Counted from the stretch's first letter, positions 1 through 7,370 are shown. The stretch: 64,000 nucleotides of DNA from CAG-177 sp003514385 (GCA_051920445.1 JBPPLN010000001.1:1116001-1180000); one strand, 5' to 3'. Made by a program: numbers and translations. The notes: a model not told the origin generated them from the sequence alone.

Positions 1-55
1 AGAATGCCGCCAGTTGGAGCTTCCGAAGGAGTGGATCGCCTGAAAATGGCGGTCT

Positions 56-273
56 GTTGCCGGGATGGTTGCCACTTGGTTGCCGGGTTCGTTGCCGGGG
101 ATTTCCCTGTCTGGATACGGAAAAAACCAGTAAATAAGGGATATTTTAATATTTATCATTATCTCCGGCAACGAAAGCAACGAGATTTTTCAAGAAAATT
201 CACAAAGTAAGATTTGCAGGCCAGACGGTAGTTTACAGGTTTTTAGAGGTTCGTTGCCGGACTTCGTTGCCGG
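56..273. repeat. GTTGCCGG repeat cluster
   Basis: The octamer GTTGCCGG occurs at 56-63, 79-86, 91-98, 253-260 and 266-273, with a variant GTTGCCAC at 68-75 and an inverted copy CCGGCAAC at 165-172, followed by GCAAC at 177-181. The cluster lies upstream of the small ORF and serine recombinase. I see no convincing gene in 1-310; one frame reads 13 codons into a TGA at 40-42 and could be the tail of a gene outside the window. The repeats could bind a recombinase or regulator, but this is inference. Confidence 0.6.
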
Positions 274-310
274 TGCTGCCGTTCGGCCTGTCTCTCTATG
301 GAGGTAGCCT

Positions 311-478
311 ATGGAAAAAAGCAAAAATCAGAAGAATAAAGTCCGTTTTGTGGTGGTGCGGGAGTTCTCCGGGGAGAAGTCCATGCGGGAAGCCTTTGAG
401 CAGCTCATTGAGCGCCAGACCTGCGAACACTTCGAGGAATGGCGTCATCAGCGGGAAATGGCAGAAAAAGCTGCGTAA
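311..478 (+). CDS. Small accessory protein preceding serine recombinase
   Basis: A 55-residue hydrophilic protein starting MEKSKNQKNKVRFVVV and ending in AEKAA. The ATG at 311 follows GGAGGT with a normal gap, which favours this frame over the longer overlapping ORF at 267-488. Small ORFs of this kind with a V-R-F-V-V-V-R-E core commonly sit immediately before the large serine recombinase in Clostridia conjugative transposons (recalled, not searched). It is 72 bp upstream of the recombinase and probably belongs to the same integration module. Its function is unknown; a recombination directionality or accessory role is only a guess. Confidence 0.6.
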   Translation: MEKSKNQKNKVRFVVVREFSGEKSMREAFEQLIERQTCEHFEEWRHQREMAEKAA

Positions 479-498
479 AAACGGTTGATTCAGGGACG

Positions 499-529
499 GG
501 GACATGGTACTATAATGGTATCGTGTCCC
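499..529 (+). promoter_or_regulatory. Promoter/operator of the serine recombinase
   Basis: A TATAAT hexamer at 511-516 lies in the centre of an inverted repeat with arms GGGACA (499-504) and TGTCCC (524-529), just upstream of the recombinase ribosome binding site. No good -35 is visible at the usual spacing. The symmetric arms around the -10 suggest repression by a dimeric protein, possibly the recombinase itself. Confidence 0.45.
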
Positions 530-550
530 TGTTCATAGAAGGAGAACGCT

Positions 551-2203
551 ATGAGCAGGAAAAAACAAGTCTATGAAAAAATCACCGCTCTCTACTGCCG
601 TATTTCTCTGGATGACGGCGGCGACAATGAGAGCATGAGCATCAGCAACCAGAAACTCATGCTCCGGGACTTCGCAGAAAAGCATGGGATGTTCCAGTAT
701 GAGTATTATGTGGATGACGGCTATACGGGTCGCAATTTCAACCGCCCCTCGTTCCAGCGCATGATCGCTGACATTGAGGCGGGGAAAATCGGCTGCGTCA
801 TCACGAAAGACCTATCGAGGCTCGGTAGGAATTATATCGAAGCTGGCAGCTATATCGAAATCTTTTTCCCCAAACACAATGTACGCTATATCGCCGTCAC
901 GGACGGTGTGGACAGCCTGACCCGTCAGGAAATGGACATCACGCCCTTTAAGAATATCCTGAACGATATGTACAGCCGGGATATTTCCAAAAAGGTGCTG
1001 GCGGGACGCATGACCCGTTCCCGGCAGGGAAAGTTCTGCGGCGGGCAGCCGCCTCTTGGCCTGATGCGTGACCCGGAGGACAAAGGGCATCTGATCCTTG
1101 ACCCGGAGACTGCGCCGGTGATCCGAAAAATCTATGATATGGCACTGGACGGCTGGGGCTGTATGCGGATCGCAAAGCAGCTCATGGATGATAAAATCCC
1201 CATCACCAGAGTAAAAAGCAATACAGAATGTGACGTGAACTACTATTCATGGGGGAGCGCAAGGATCAGCCATATCCTGAGAAATCCCTTTTATAAAGGC
1301 GCACATCTTGTCTGCCGGACACACCAGAAAGGCATCCGCTCCAACACTTATGACATTATCCCCCGTGAGGATTGGGAGGTCATCGAGGGCTGCCACGAAG
1401 CGATTGTGACGCCGGAGGAATGGGAACAGGTACAGGACATCATTGACCGCAGGCCAACCATTATGAAAGGCAACGCCTGCCCCTTCTATAACCTGTTCCA
1501 CGGGCTTGTCTACTGCGCCACCTGCGGGAAGTCCATGCAGGTGCGGTATGAAAAGGTCGGCAGAACCGGGAAGAACCGCTTCACCGGCGAAATGCGGGAG
1601 CCGATTGACAGGGCATACTATATCTGCCAGACTTACAACCGGCTGGGCAAGAACGCCTGTACCAGCCACAAGATTGAGGCAAGGGATTTGTACAATCTGG
1701 TGCTGAAGGATATACAGGAATTGGCGGCGCAGGCCATGAAGGACGCCGATGCGTTCTACCAGCGGCTCAGCAGCCGGATGGAGCGCCGGTATCTGGTGGA
1801 CGCTTCCCAGACAGAGAAGGAACGGAAACGGCTGGAAGACCGGAATCAGGAAATTGACGGGATGTTTTTGAGCCTGTACACCGATAAGGCCAAAGGCGTC
1901 CTCACCGAGCAGCGGTTTATGAAGCTGACGGCGGCGCTGGAACAGGAGCAGGAAGCCAATCAGAAACGCCTGCACGATCTGGCGGTGATGCAGAGCCGGG
2001 CGGACGCACAGGAAAGCGAAGTCCGAACCTTTATCAAGGAAATCCGGCGCTATGCCGCCATTGCGGAACTGGACGAGTCCGTACTGAACCGGCTTATCAG
2101 CAAAATCCTGATCGGCGAGGTTAAGAAGGTGGACGGTCAGAAGGTGCAGGAAGTCAGAATTGTTTATAACTTTGTCGGGGAAATCCCGGAGATTGCAGCG
2201 TAA
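551..2203 (+). CDS. Large serine recombinase (element integrase)
   Basis: A 550-aa site-specific recombinase that integrates and excises its element through a serine-DNA intermediate. The N-terminal resolvase domain (about residues 10-160) has the catalytic YCRIS motif with Ser19 and the conserved TKDLSRLGRN stretch. The middle is the 'recombinase' domain with the ILRNPFYKG motif. A zinc beta-ribbon follows (VYCATCGKSM, then CQTYNRLGKNACTS), with a coiled-coil C-terminus. Length is normal for the family. The start has GAAGGAG eight bases upstream. It is preceded by the 55-aa ORF and followed at once by a strong terminator. No DNA of a matching conjugation module lies to its left in the window, so it probably closes an element that extends beyond position 1. 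Only about 35-40% of residues appear shared with the second recombinase at 2730-4403, by eye. Confidence 0.95.
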   Translation: MSRKKQVYEKITALYCRISLDDGGDNESMSISNQKLMLRDFAEKHGMFQYEYYVDDGYTGRNFNRPSFQRMIADIEAGKIGCVITKDLSRLGRNYIEAGSYIEIFFPKHNVRYIAVTDGVDSLTRQEMDITPFKNILNDMYSRDISKKVLAGRMTRSRQGKFCGGQPPLGLMRDPEDKGHLILDPETAPVIRKIYDMALDGWGCMRIAKQLMDDKIPITRVKSNTECDVNYYSWGSARISHILRNPFYKGAHLVCRTHQKGIRSNTYDIIPREDWEVIEGCHEAIVTPEEWEQVQDIIDRRPTIMKGNACPFYNLFHGLVYCATCGKSMQVRYEKVGRTGKNRFTGEMREPIDRAYYICQTYNRLGKNACTSHKIEARDLYNLVLKDIQELAAQAMKDADAFYQRLSSRMERRYLVDASQTEKERKRLEDRNQEIDGMFLSLYTDKAKGVLTEQRFMKLTAALEQEQEANQKRLHDLAVMQSRADAQESEVRTFIKEIRRYAAIAELDESVLNRLISKILIGEVKKVDGQKVQEVRIVYNFVGEIPEIAA

Positions 2204-2210
2204 ATAGTTT

Positions 2211-2245
2211 GCCCCATCTCTCAACCATTGAGGGATGGGGCTTTT
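2211..2245 (+). terminator. Rho-independent terminator after the recombinase
   Basis: Arms GCCCCATCTCTCAA (2211-2224) and TTGAGGGATGGGGC (2228-2241) pair over 14 bases with one G-T wobble and a 3-base loop, followed by TTTT. It starts 7 bases after the recombinase stop and also separates it from the convergent gene ending at 2251. Confidence 0.9.
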
Positions 2246-2250
2246 CTCAT

Positions 2251-2706
2251 TCAGTATTCAATCACCAGTGTTTCCTCCCGTCCATCCGGGAACGTGTAAA
2301 CAAACTTTGCTGCTGTATCTTTGCAAGCCCAAAAGAACAGATCGTTGCACTCCATGTCCAGCTCCACATTACCCTGGAAAGTGTCGGTCAATTGTATGGT
2401 CTGAAAACAAGGAAATCGCTCCGTATTGGTGCGGGAAAGCTGTTGCCGTAAAATCTCATACATCCCTTTCTTTGTAACAGGATTTTCTAAAATGTAGCGA
2501 TAGCGGAACCGTTCATTGCTAAAGCGGTTGCTATTGATTACCCGAAGCAGATAGTCGGTAAACTTTGGTGGCATGATGCTCTCAATACTTACCACAACTT
2601 TTCGCTCCGGGCTGTTATGGATTTGAGTAATCAGGGAAGAAAGCACCTGCGGAGATAAGATGATAAAATCCATTTCTCCCTTGATAATTAGCGTGTACTC
2701 TTTCAT
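2251..2706 (-). CDS. Hypothetical protein downstream of tnpX
   Basis: A 151-aa protein beginning MKEYTLIIKGEMDF, mixed alpha/beta in appearance, with no signal peptide or membrane segment. I do not recognise the family. It begins 23 bases after the tnpX stop codon with AAGGGG a few bases ahead of its ATG, so it is probably translated from the tnpX transcript. It ends against the terminator of the neighbouring recombinase, so it sits at the outer edge of the Tn4451-like element. An accessory or cargo role is possible; nothing in the sequence decides it. Confidence 0.6.
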   Translation of the reverse strand: MKEYTLIIKGEMDFIILSPQVLSSLITQIHNSPERKVVVSIESIMPPKFTDYLLRVINSNRFSNERFRYRYILENPVTKKGMYEILRQQLSRTNTERFPCFQTIQLTDTFQGNVELDMECNDLFFWACKDTAAKFVYTFPDGREETLVIEY

Positions 2707-2729
2707 TTCAGGCCCCTTTTTTGCTGGGG

Positions 2730-4403
2730 TTAGATAGCGATACTTTTTACATCTACCATGTTGCGGCGGTCATGGTTGACAACTTGCGTCGGCTCCTGCT
2801 CGGTATCAACCTGTCCGACAAAGCTATAATGGATTTCGATTTTCCGGGTGTTGGTTTCCCGGTCTAATTCATGTATCAAAATACGGTCGATAAACTCATG
2901 GACGTTTTCATAGGTCAATTCCTGTATGTCGCTGTATTTCCCGACAATCTGAATAAACCTTGATATATCCCTTTTTCGCTCGGTAACGGTTGCGATCTGC
3001 TGTTGTAACTCGTCTATCCTTGCGGCAAGGGATTTCTTTTCGTCCTCATAGCCGGAAGTTAGAAACACAAACCGTTCATCTGTCAGTCTGCCTAATGCGT
3101 TGTCCTCATACAGCTTGCGGAAAAGCGTGTCAAGTTCGGTCATACGCGCCTGTGCTTTGAAAAGTTCCTTTTGCTGCTGCGCTAATGCCTTTCTCGCTTC
3201 CATGTCGCCGTACTCGGTAGCTTTACAGATAAAGTCCTGTTCGTGTTCCTTAACATACCGCAAAACCCGCCGCATATCTTCCAGCACTAAATCAAGAAGT
3301 ACGTTTTTGCGGATATAATGAGAGGTACACTCGCTGCCTGTCCTTGCCCTGTTGCGCCATGCGCCGCAAGAATAGGAAAACTTGCGCGGCTCGATATTTA
3401 CGCCCTGTTGGTAATACATCTTATGTCTGCAACCAGCGCAAAACAGCAAGCCGGAAAAAATATCAATCTCCGCTGCTTTTGTCGGGCGGTGGCGGGTAGC
3501 AATCCGCTTTTGCGCAAGTTCAAAGGTTTCCTCGTCAACAAGCGGCTCATGGGTGTTTGGGAAGAAATAGCGTTGTTCTTCTTCGTTCTTCCGGGTCTTT
3601 TTCGACTTGTAGGATACCTTGTGAGTTTTCGCGGTTATGGTATGCCCTAAATATTCCTGCCTTGCTAATATGTCATAGAGCGTTTTGTCCGGCCAAGTAT
3701 AGGGGGCGATCATTGCCCGCTGATACCGCGCCTGTCCTGTACGCTGATAGCGCAACGCTCCAATCGTCAAGACTTTGTTTTCCGCAAGCCATTTTTGGAT
3801 TTCGCACATACGCACGCCGCTAACAAACATAGCGAAAACCTGTTTGACAATCGGCGCGGTTTCCGGGTCGGGTATAAGGTGGTGGCGGTTGTTCGGGTCT
3901 GGGATATAGCCGTATGGATATTCCCCGTTGACGCGCTCGCCTTTTTGCGCCTGTGCCTGTTTAACTGCGCGGATTTTCTTGCTTGTGTCGCGGGCGTAAA
4001 ACTCGTTAAACCAGTTCCGCAAGGGGGTAAACTCGTTATCCTCCCGCGCTGTGTCAACTCCGTCGTTGATCGCGATATAGCGTACTCCGTTTTCGGGAAA
4101 TACAATCTCTATGAGTTCGCCCGTTTTCAGATAGTTTCTGCCAAGACGGGAAAGGTCTTTGGTAATGACCGTCGCCACTCGTCCGGCTTCCACTTCCTGC
4201 AACATCGCTTGCAGCCCCTCGCGCTCAAAACTCACGCCGGAAAATCCGTCGTCCACAAAAAACTTTGTGTTCAAAAAATGGTGTTCGTCCGCATAGCGTT
4301 GAAGTATCATTTTTTGGTGCTGTATGCTTCCGCTTTCTCCGGCTTGCATATCCTCTTGACTTAAACGGCAGTAAAGGGCGGTGATTTTATTCGACTGTAA
4401 CAT
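2730..4403 (-). CDS. tnpX: TnpX-like large serine recombinase
   Basis: A 557-aa transposition recombinase. The resolvase domain carries YCRLS with catalytic Ser15 and TKDLSRLGRN. The recombinase domain follows, then a zinc ribbon (LFCAGCRHKMY, later CGAWRNRARTGSECTS), then a long coiled coil (about residues 385-480). The start at 4403 is preceded by GGAAAGGAGG; an upstream in-frame ATG at 4454 lacks a ribosome binding site. With tnpW directly upstream and mobilization genes further on, it matches the Tn4451/Tn4453 class of mobilizable transposons, whose TnpX excises the element as a circle. Direction is opposite to the first recombinase. The gene symbol follows the family pattern, not a database match. 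Confidence 0.92.
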   Translation of the reverse strand: MLQSNKITALYCRLSQEDMQAGESGSIQHQKMILQRYADEHHFLNTKFFVDDGFSGVSFEREGLQAMLQEVEAGRVATVITKDLSRLGRNYLKTGELIEIVFPENGVRYIAINDGVDTAREDNEFTPLRNWFNEFYARDTSKKIRAVKQAQAQKGERVNGEYPYGYIPDPNNRHHLIPDPETAPIVKQVFAMFVSGVRMCEIQKWLAENKVLTIGALRYQRTGQARYQRAMIAPYTWPDKTLYDILARQEYLGHTITAKTHKVSYKSKKTRKNEEEQRYFFPNTHEPLVDEETFELAQKRIATRHRPTKAAEIDIFSGLLFCAGCRHKMYYQQGVNIEPRKFSYSCGAWRNRARTGSECTSHYIRKNVLLDLVLEDMRRVLRYVKEHEQDFICKATEYGDMEARKALAQQQKELFKAQARMTELDTLFRKLYEDNALGRLTDERFVFLTSGYEDEKKSLAARIDELQQQIATVTERKRDISRFIQIVGKYSDIQELTYENVHEFIDRILIHELDRETNTRKIEIHYSFVGQVDTEQEPTQVVNHDRRNMVDVKSIAI

Positions 4404-4480
4404 TAGTCCTCCTTTCCGACAGCCGAATAAACAGGTATAATGTGTTGCTATCATTATACCATATCCCGCCGCCTAATGCA

Positions 4481-4654
4481 CTACTCGGACGCTAAAAATC
4501 CCGGATTTCCGGGCTTTTTCTGCAAATCCTTTACAATGAGTTTCTCAATCTTTTTATGGATTGTATCGGTTGCCTTTTCACTCGGCAACGCTTGAACAAG
4601 ATAGGTGATTTTCCCTATTTTGCGTTCGGTTGTAATTGTCTGTTTTTTATCCAT
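4481..4654 (-). CDS. tnpW: TnpW-like transposon protein
   Basis: A 57-aa basic protein with the RKIGKITYLVQ segment and the SEKATDTIHKKIEKLI helix typical of the small TnpW family found beside TnpX in Tn4451-type transposons. The ATG at 4654 follows AAAAGGAGG with a good gap; the longer reading from 4705 adds an N-terminus without ribosome binding site. It ends 77 bases before tnpX on the same strand, so the two are probably co-transcribed. The biochemical role of TnpW is not established. Confidence 0.75.
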   Translation of the reverse strand: MDKKQTITTERKIGKITYLVQALPSEKATDTIHKKIEKLIVKDLQKKPGNPGFLASE

Positions 4655-4705
4655 TAGAAAAACCTCCTTTTCCTGTATGGATAAACTATATTCGTCAAAA
4701 GGCAA

Positions 4706-5090
4706 AAACGGGCGGTTGTTAGCTGCAACCTCACGGGAGTTTCACCCCGGCCCATGCTTATGGGTGCGCCGCGCAATACTTTGAGGGTGTTCAACGCGGG
4801 AGTATCATTGTGCCGCCTTGTATGTCGTCGCCCACAAGCTGCTAAACCTGTTTTACGGCGCGGTAGTTCTCGCTCGGCTTTTCCCCTATGGGGAAAAGCT
4901 GTCATGGCGTACCCGCCGACTGGCTCGGTACAGACGGAATGTACCCGTTTGCCTGTTATGCTGCGCACCAAAGGCCGCTTTCTTTGTCAAAGAACAATAG
5001 GCTTTGTCCTCTCTGCCCCTTTCGCTCCGTACCCGTTCGGGAGATGGCTCTTGAGTGCGCTTTTCAGAAAAAAGTTGAAAAAAGCAAAAT
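4706..5090. other. Intergenic region, no convincing gene
   Basis: Several frames on both strands stay open here, but none has a credible ribosome binding site or family features, and their translations are Arg/Cys-rich, as non-coding DNA often gives. The segment is GC-richer than the flanking cargo. It could hold a transfer origin or a transposon end for the Tn4451-like element. I see no clear symmetric motif except the hairpin just downstream. Confidence 0.4.
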
Positions 5091-5119
5091 GCGCCCGTCC
5101 GCAAGACGCGGACGGGCGC
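5091..5119 (-). terminator. Strong hairpin, probable terminator
   Basis: A perfect 12-bp stem, GCGCCCGTCCGC (5091-5102) and GCGGACGGGCGC (5108-5119), with a 5-base loop. Read on the minus strand it is followed by ATTTTGCTTTTTTC, so it can stop minus-strand transcripts from the 35-aa ORF and the resistance-like operon upstream. Confidence 0.75.
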
Positions 5120-5139
5120 AAAGGAAATGTAAGCAGTAG

Positions 5140-5247
5140 CTAAATGTATTGACAGTTCACATTCATAGCCGGAATATCCCGCTTGCGGAGCATAGCTTTT
5201 TTTGACCGCAAAGCATTAGGCGGGTTACAGTAAATAAAAATGGACAC
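5140..5247 (-). CDS. Putative 35-aa small protein
   Basis: A short ORF starting GTG at 5247, preceded by GGGGAGG with a 7-base gap. It begins (M)SIFIYCNPPNALRSKK and contains two Cys and a basic centre. The good ribosome binding site and the perfect hairpin 21 bases beyond its stop argue for real expression. I have the impression of similar short ORFs in other Firmicutes mobile elements but cannot confirm this. The function is unknown. It lies between the terminator of the radical SAM gene and the 5091-5119 hairpin. Confidence 0.4.
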   Translation of the reverse strand: MSIFIYCNPPNALRSKKAMLRKRDIPAMNVNCQYI

Positions 5248-5354
5248 GGCGATACCTCCCCGATACCGCCGTATCCTTAAAAAAGGGCGACTTTAATACA
5301 CTACCCGCAATCCATTCTATAATAGGGAACAGCGGCTTTTGCGCAATATTAAAT

Positions 5355-5401
5355 AAAAAAGCCGATAACACATAGGTTTTTTGACCTAATGCGTTATCGG
5401 C
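5355..5401 (-). terminator. Terminator of the radical SAM operon
   Basis: Arms GCCGATAACACATAGGT (5361-5377) and ACCTAATGCGTTATCGGC (5384-5401) form a long imperfect stem. On the minus strand the hairpin ends in GGCTTTTTTATTT. It begins 29 bases after the stop codon of the methyltransferase gene. Confidence 0.9.
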
Positions 5402-5429
5402 TCTGCGTCTATGCGTCTGGCACTTTTAA

Positions 5430-6413
5430 TCATTTTTTTTTGAATTTATTATATGTGTTAGCTAACTGTCCACAAGCCGCGTTAATCTCTCTGCCATGAG
5501 AAACTCTCATAGTAACTTCAAGTCCTGCTTGCTCTAATTGATGTTTGAATGCAACTATTTCCCGTTTCTGTGGTGCTTTAATTCTTGAATTGCTTGTTGG
5601 GTTGTATTGTAACACGTTAATCATAACTTTTTTGCCCCGAAACCATTTTGCAAGTTGTCTTACATCTGAGGGCCGGTCATTTATACCCGGTAAAAGCAAA
5701 TACGCAAAGACAATTTTGCGATTATGCCTTTCAGAATAGGATAAGGCTTGCTTAACAACATCTTCAATAGCATATATGCGCATGTGAGGAATAATACGAT
5801 TTCTTGCAGATTGTGTTGCTGCGTGTAAAGATATTGTCAACTGAATTTTAAGATGTTCCTCGCGCAATTTTTTTAATTGATCAACCGGACCAACTGTTGA
5901 TATGGTAATGCCGTCGGTTGGAAAGTTGAGCCCATATCTATCTCGGAGAATATGGATTGCTTTTATCAAGTTGTCATAATTGAATAAAGGCTCTCCCATA
6001 CCCATAAAAACGATACGGTTTACTTTTCGACGCAACAATATAATCTGTTGTACGATTTCTGACGATGTTAGATTACGAACAAAGCCATTTCGCCCGGACT
6101 CACAAAAAATACAACCAACAGGACAACCGACTTGTGTGCTCACGCAAACAGTTCCACCATCTCGCCGCTTGATAAAAACCGTTTCAATGTATTTGTTGTC
6201 TTTCAGTTCGTAAACATACTTTTCAGTATCACTGCTTTTGCAAATATTTTTTACCAACATTGATAGATTTTTTTTGCGTGGTAATTGCTTATATAATTCT
6301 TCATATAAGGCTTTTGCTTCATTCTCGCCAATAACTTCCGACATTTCTTTGTAAGTAAATCCGTATGGATCATTCCGTACTTCCGCAGGCGTATATTTAG
6401 GTAAACGTTTCAT
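5430..6413 (-). CDS. Cfr/RlmN-family radical SAM rRNA methyltransferase
   Basis: A 327-aa member of the family that methylates A2503 of 23S rRNA (RlmN at C2, Cfr at C8). It has the CxxxCxxC iron-sulphur motif (CPVGCIFC, about residues 97-104), the FMGMGEPL motif, the ISTVGPV segment, ISLHA, and a conserved C-terminal Cys in AACGQL (the methyl-carrying/thiyl Cys of the family). It is slightly shorter than Cfr and RlmN (roughly 345-385). After the third cluster Cys it reads ESG where RlmN and Cfr usually read ATG. The ATG has AGAAAGGAT ahead of it. It follows the KTR gene by 16 bases and shares its inducible leader. AT-rich base use differs from the conjugation module, so it is recent cargo. 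Whether it methylates C2 (housekeeping-like) or C8 (resistance to phenicols, lincosamides, oxazolidinones, pleuromutilins, streptogramin A) cannot be told from sequence alone. Confidence 0.88.
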   Translation of the reverse strand: MKRLPKYTPAEVRNDPYGFTYKEMSEVIGENEAKALYEELYKQLPRKKNLSMLVKNICKSSDTEKYVYELKDNKYIETVFIKRRDGGTVCVSTQVGCPVGCIFCESGRNGFVRNLTSSEIVQQIILLRRKVNRIVFMGMGEPLFNYDNLIKAIHILRDRYGLNFPTDGITISTVGPVDQLKKLREEHLKIQLTISLHAATQSARNRIIPHMRIYAIEDVVKQALSYSERHNRKIVFAYLLLPGINDRPSDVRQLAKWFRGKKVMINVLQYNPTSNSRIKAPQKREIVAFKHQLEQAGLEVTMRVSHGREINAACGQLANTYNKFKKK

Positions 6414-6429
6414 TTTTATATCCTTTCTT

Positions 6430-6615
6430 CTAAATAATAAAAGTTTGTTTTTCTGTATTTTTGATTACAATCTCTAATTTTTCTACATCAATGATATGCG
6501 TCAATTTGCATTTAGGGCAGAAAAGAGGAAAATCTTTTAATACAGTATTATGAAATACTTGAACTCTCGTCTTTCCGTTACAAATCGGACATTTTATCCA
6601 ATATTTTTTAAGCAT
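6430..6615 (-). CDS. Cysteine-rich KTR domain protein
   Basis: A 61-aa zinc-ribbon-like protein with two CPxC knuckles, CPICNGKTR near residue 9 and CPKC near residue 34. The K-T-R after the first knuckle is the signature of the Cys-rich KTR family, which is often found next to tetracycline and other ribosome-linked resistance genes on Tn916-type elements (family knowledge). Its biochemical role is unknown. The start follows AAAGGACG at a longish gap. It is the first structural gene after the attenuator leader and probably co-transcribed with the methyltransferase 16 bases downstream. Confidence 0.8.
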   Translation of the reverse strand: MLKKYWIKCPICNGKTRVQVFHNTVLKDFPLFCPKCKLTHIIDVEKLEIVIKNTEKQTFII

Positions 6616-6640
6616 TATATTTCACTCGTCCTTTTTACAC

Positions 6641-6681
6641 AAAAAAATGCAGGTCAATCCTCAACATGAGCATTGACCTGC
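6641..6681 (-). terminator. Second leader terminator (attenuator candidate)
   Basis: A perfect 10-bp stem on the minus strand, GCAGGTCAAT and ATTGACCTGC (plus-strand arms 6649-6658 and 6672-6681), followed by ATTTTTTT. It lies between the leader peptide and the KTR start codon, so transcription must read through it to reach the operon. Confidence 0.85.
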
Positions 6682-6781
6682 ATTTATAATGCACAGAGCA
6701 GTACAACAAAACTAAGGCATAGCTTGCACTATGTCTATACTATATCTATACGTCGTTAGTTTTTTGTATAGCATCCGCAAA

Positions 6782-6840
6782 ATAAGCATGACAAAAAAGC
6801 CCATGTTGAAAATGGGAAAATCCTTTTTTTCAATGCTTAT
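6782..6840 (-). promoter_or_regulatory. Leader hairpin with terminator, attenuator candidate
   Basis: Immediately after the leader peptide stop, the minus strand can fold ATAAGCAT (6833-6840) against ATGCTTAT (6782-6789), and inside this CCCAT (6812-6816) against ATGGG (6800-6804) followed by CTTTTTTG. The first arm overlaps the last codon and stop of the leader ORF, so a ribosome stalled there would cover it and change folding. A later segment (GGATGCTAT) can also pair with the leader coding sequence, giving a possible alternative structure. Confidence 0.65.
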
Positions 6841-6863
6841 CTAATACGCATGCTATGCAACAT
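6837..6863 (-). CDS. 8-codon regulatory leader peptide MLHSMRIR
   Basis: A leader ORF with start ATG at 6863 and TAA at 6837-6839. A perfect AAAAGGAGG lies upstream (AGGAGG at 6872-6877) with an 8-base gap. The C-terminal R-I-R fits the +x+ (Arg/Lys-x-Arg/Lys) arrest motif of macrolide-responsive leader peptides, and the peptide closely resembles the start of ErmDL (MTHSMRLR, recalled). Transcription should start about 20 bases upstream, and two terminator-like hairpins lie downstream. I infer that drug-bound ribosomes stall here and release attenuation of the KTR-methyltransferase operon. Confidence 0.75.
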   Translation of the reverse strand: MLHSMRIR

Positions 6864-6891
6864 AAACGCCGCCTCCTTTTACATAAATTTT

Positions 6892-6920
6892 ATTTTATCA
6901 GAAAATCAGTCTACTGTCAA
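6892..6920 (-). promoter_or_regulatory. Sigma-A promoter of the KTR-methyltransferase operon
   Basis: On the minus strand TTGACA (6915-6920), a 17-base spacer and TAAAAT (6892-6897) form a near-consensus vegetative promoter. The predicted start near 6885 leaves a short 5' end before the leader peptide ribosome binding site. Such a strong promoter fits control by attenuation rather than by initiation. Confidence 0.85.
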
Positions 6921-7013
6921 TACACAACAGGAAGTATTTAACCTAATGATATGAATTGTGTGGACATATCCAAAAAGAAAGGTGAACTGTAAAATGTAAC
7001 AGGGTGAATGAAA

Positions 7014-7370
7014 ATGGCAAAAAGACCCGTACCATTGTACGACTTTAAGGCTTTCGGGGCAGCTATAAAAGCCGCGAGAAATGAATACGGCGAGAGCCGC
7101 AAAAAGGTAAGCGACGAGTTATATATTTCCCCGCGCTACCTTGCGAATATCGAGAACAAGGGACAACAGCCGAGTTTACAGGTATTCTATGACCTTGTAA
7201 CCCGGTATCATATTTCGGTAGATCAATTTTTCTTCCCGAACAGCAATGCGGAGAAATCCACCGGGCGGCGGCAGCTTGACGCGCTGCTGGACGGTATGAG
7301 CGATAAAGGCATACGGATTGTAACCGCAACAGCAAGGGAGATAACGGAAGTCGAAAAAGCAGAGGATTAA
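7014..7370 (+). CDS. XRE-family transcriptional regulator
   Basis: A 118-aa protein with an N-terminal helix-turn-helix of the Cro/CI type (FGAAIKAARNEYGESRKKVS, then SPRYLANIENKGQQPS). The C-terminal tail is a short helical segment found in the small regulators of Tn916- and Tn4451-like elements. ATG at 7014 sits at a better distance from AGGGTG than the ATG at 7008. It is separated from the mob genes by its own terminator and the oriT-like repeat. It likely controls the mobilization or transposition genes of the left-hand element. Confidence 0.8.
   Translation: MAKRPVPLYDFKAFGAAIKAARNEYGESRKKVSDELYISPRYLANIENKGQQPSLQVFYDLVTRYHISVDQFFFPNSNAEKSTGRRQLDALLDGMSDKGIRIVTATAREITEVEKAED

Noticed and set aside
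4..210. 68-aa ORF at the left edge
   Set aside because: It crosses the GTTGCCGG repeats, has no ribosome binding site and no family features.
1247..2224. 325-aa minus-strand ORF opposite the recombinase
   Set aside because: It is a shadow of the well-supported recombinase frame, with no ribosome binding site.
4754..5143. 129-aa plus-strand ORF
   Set aside because: Arg/Cys-rich composition, no ribosome binding site, and it overlaps a strong minus-strand hairpin.
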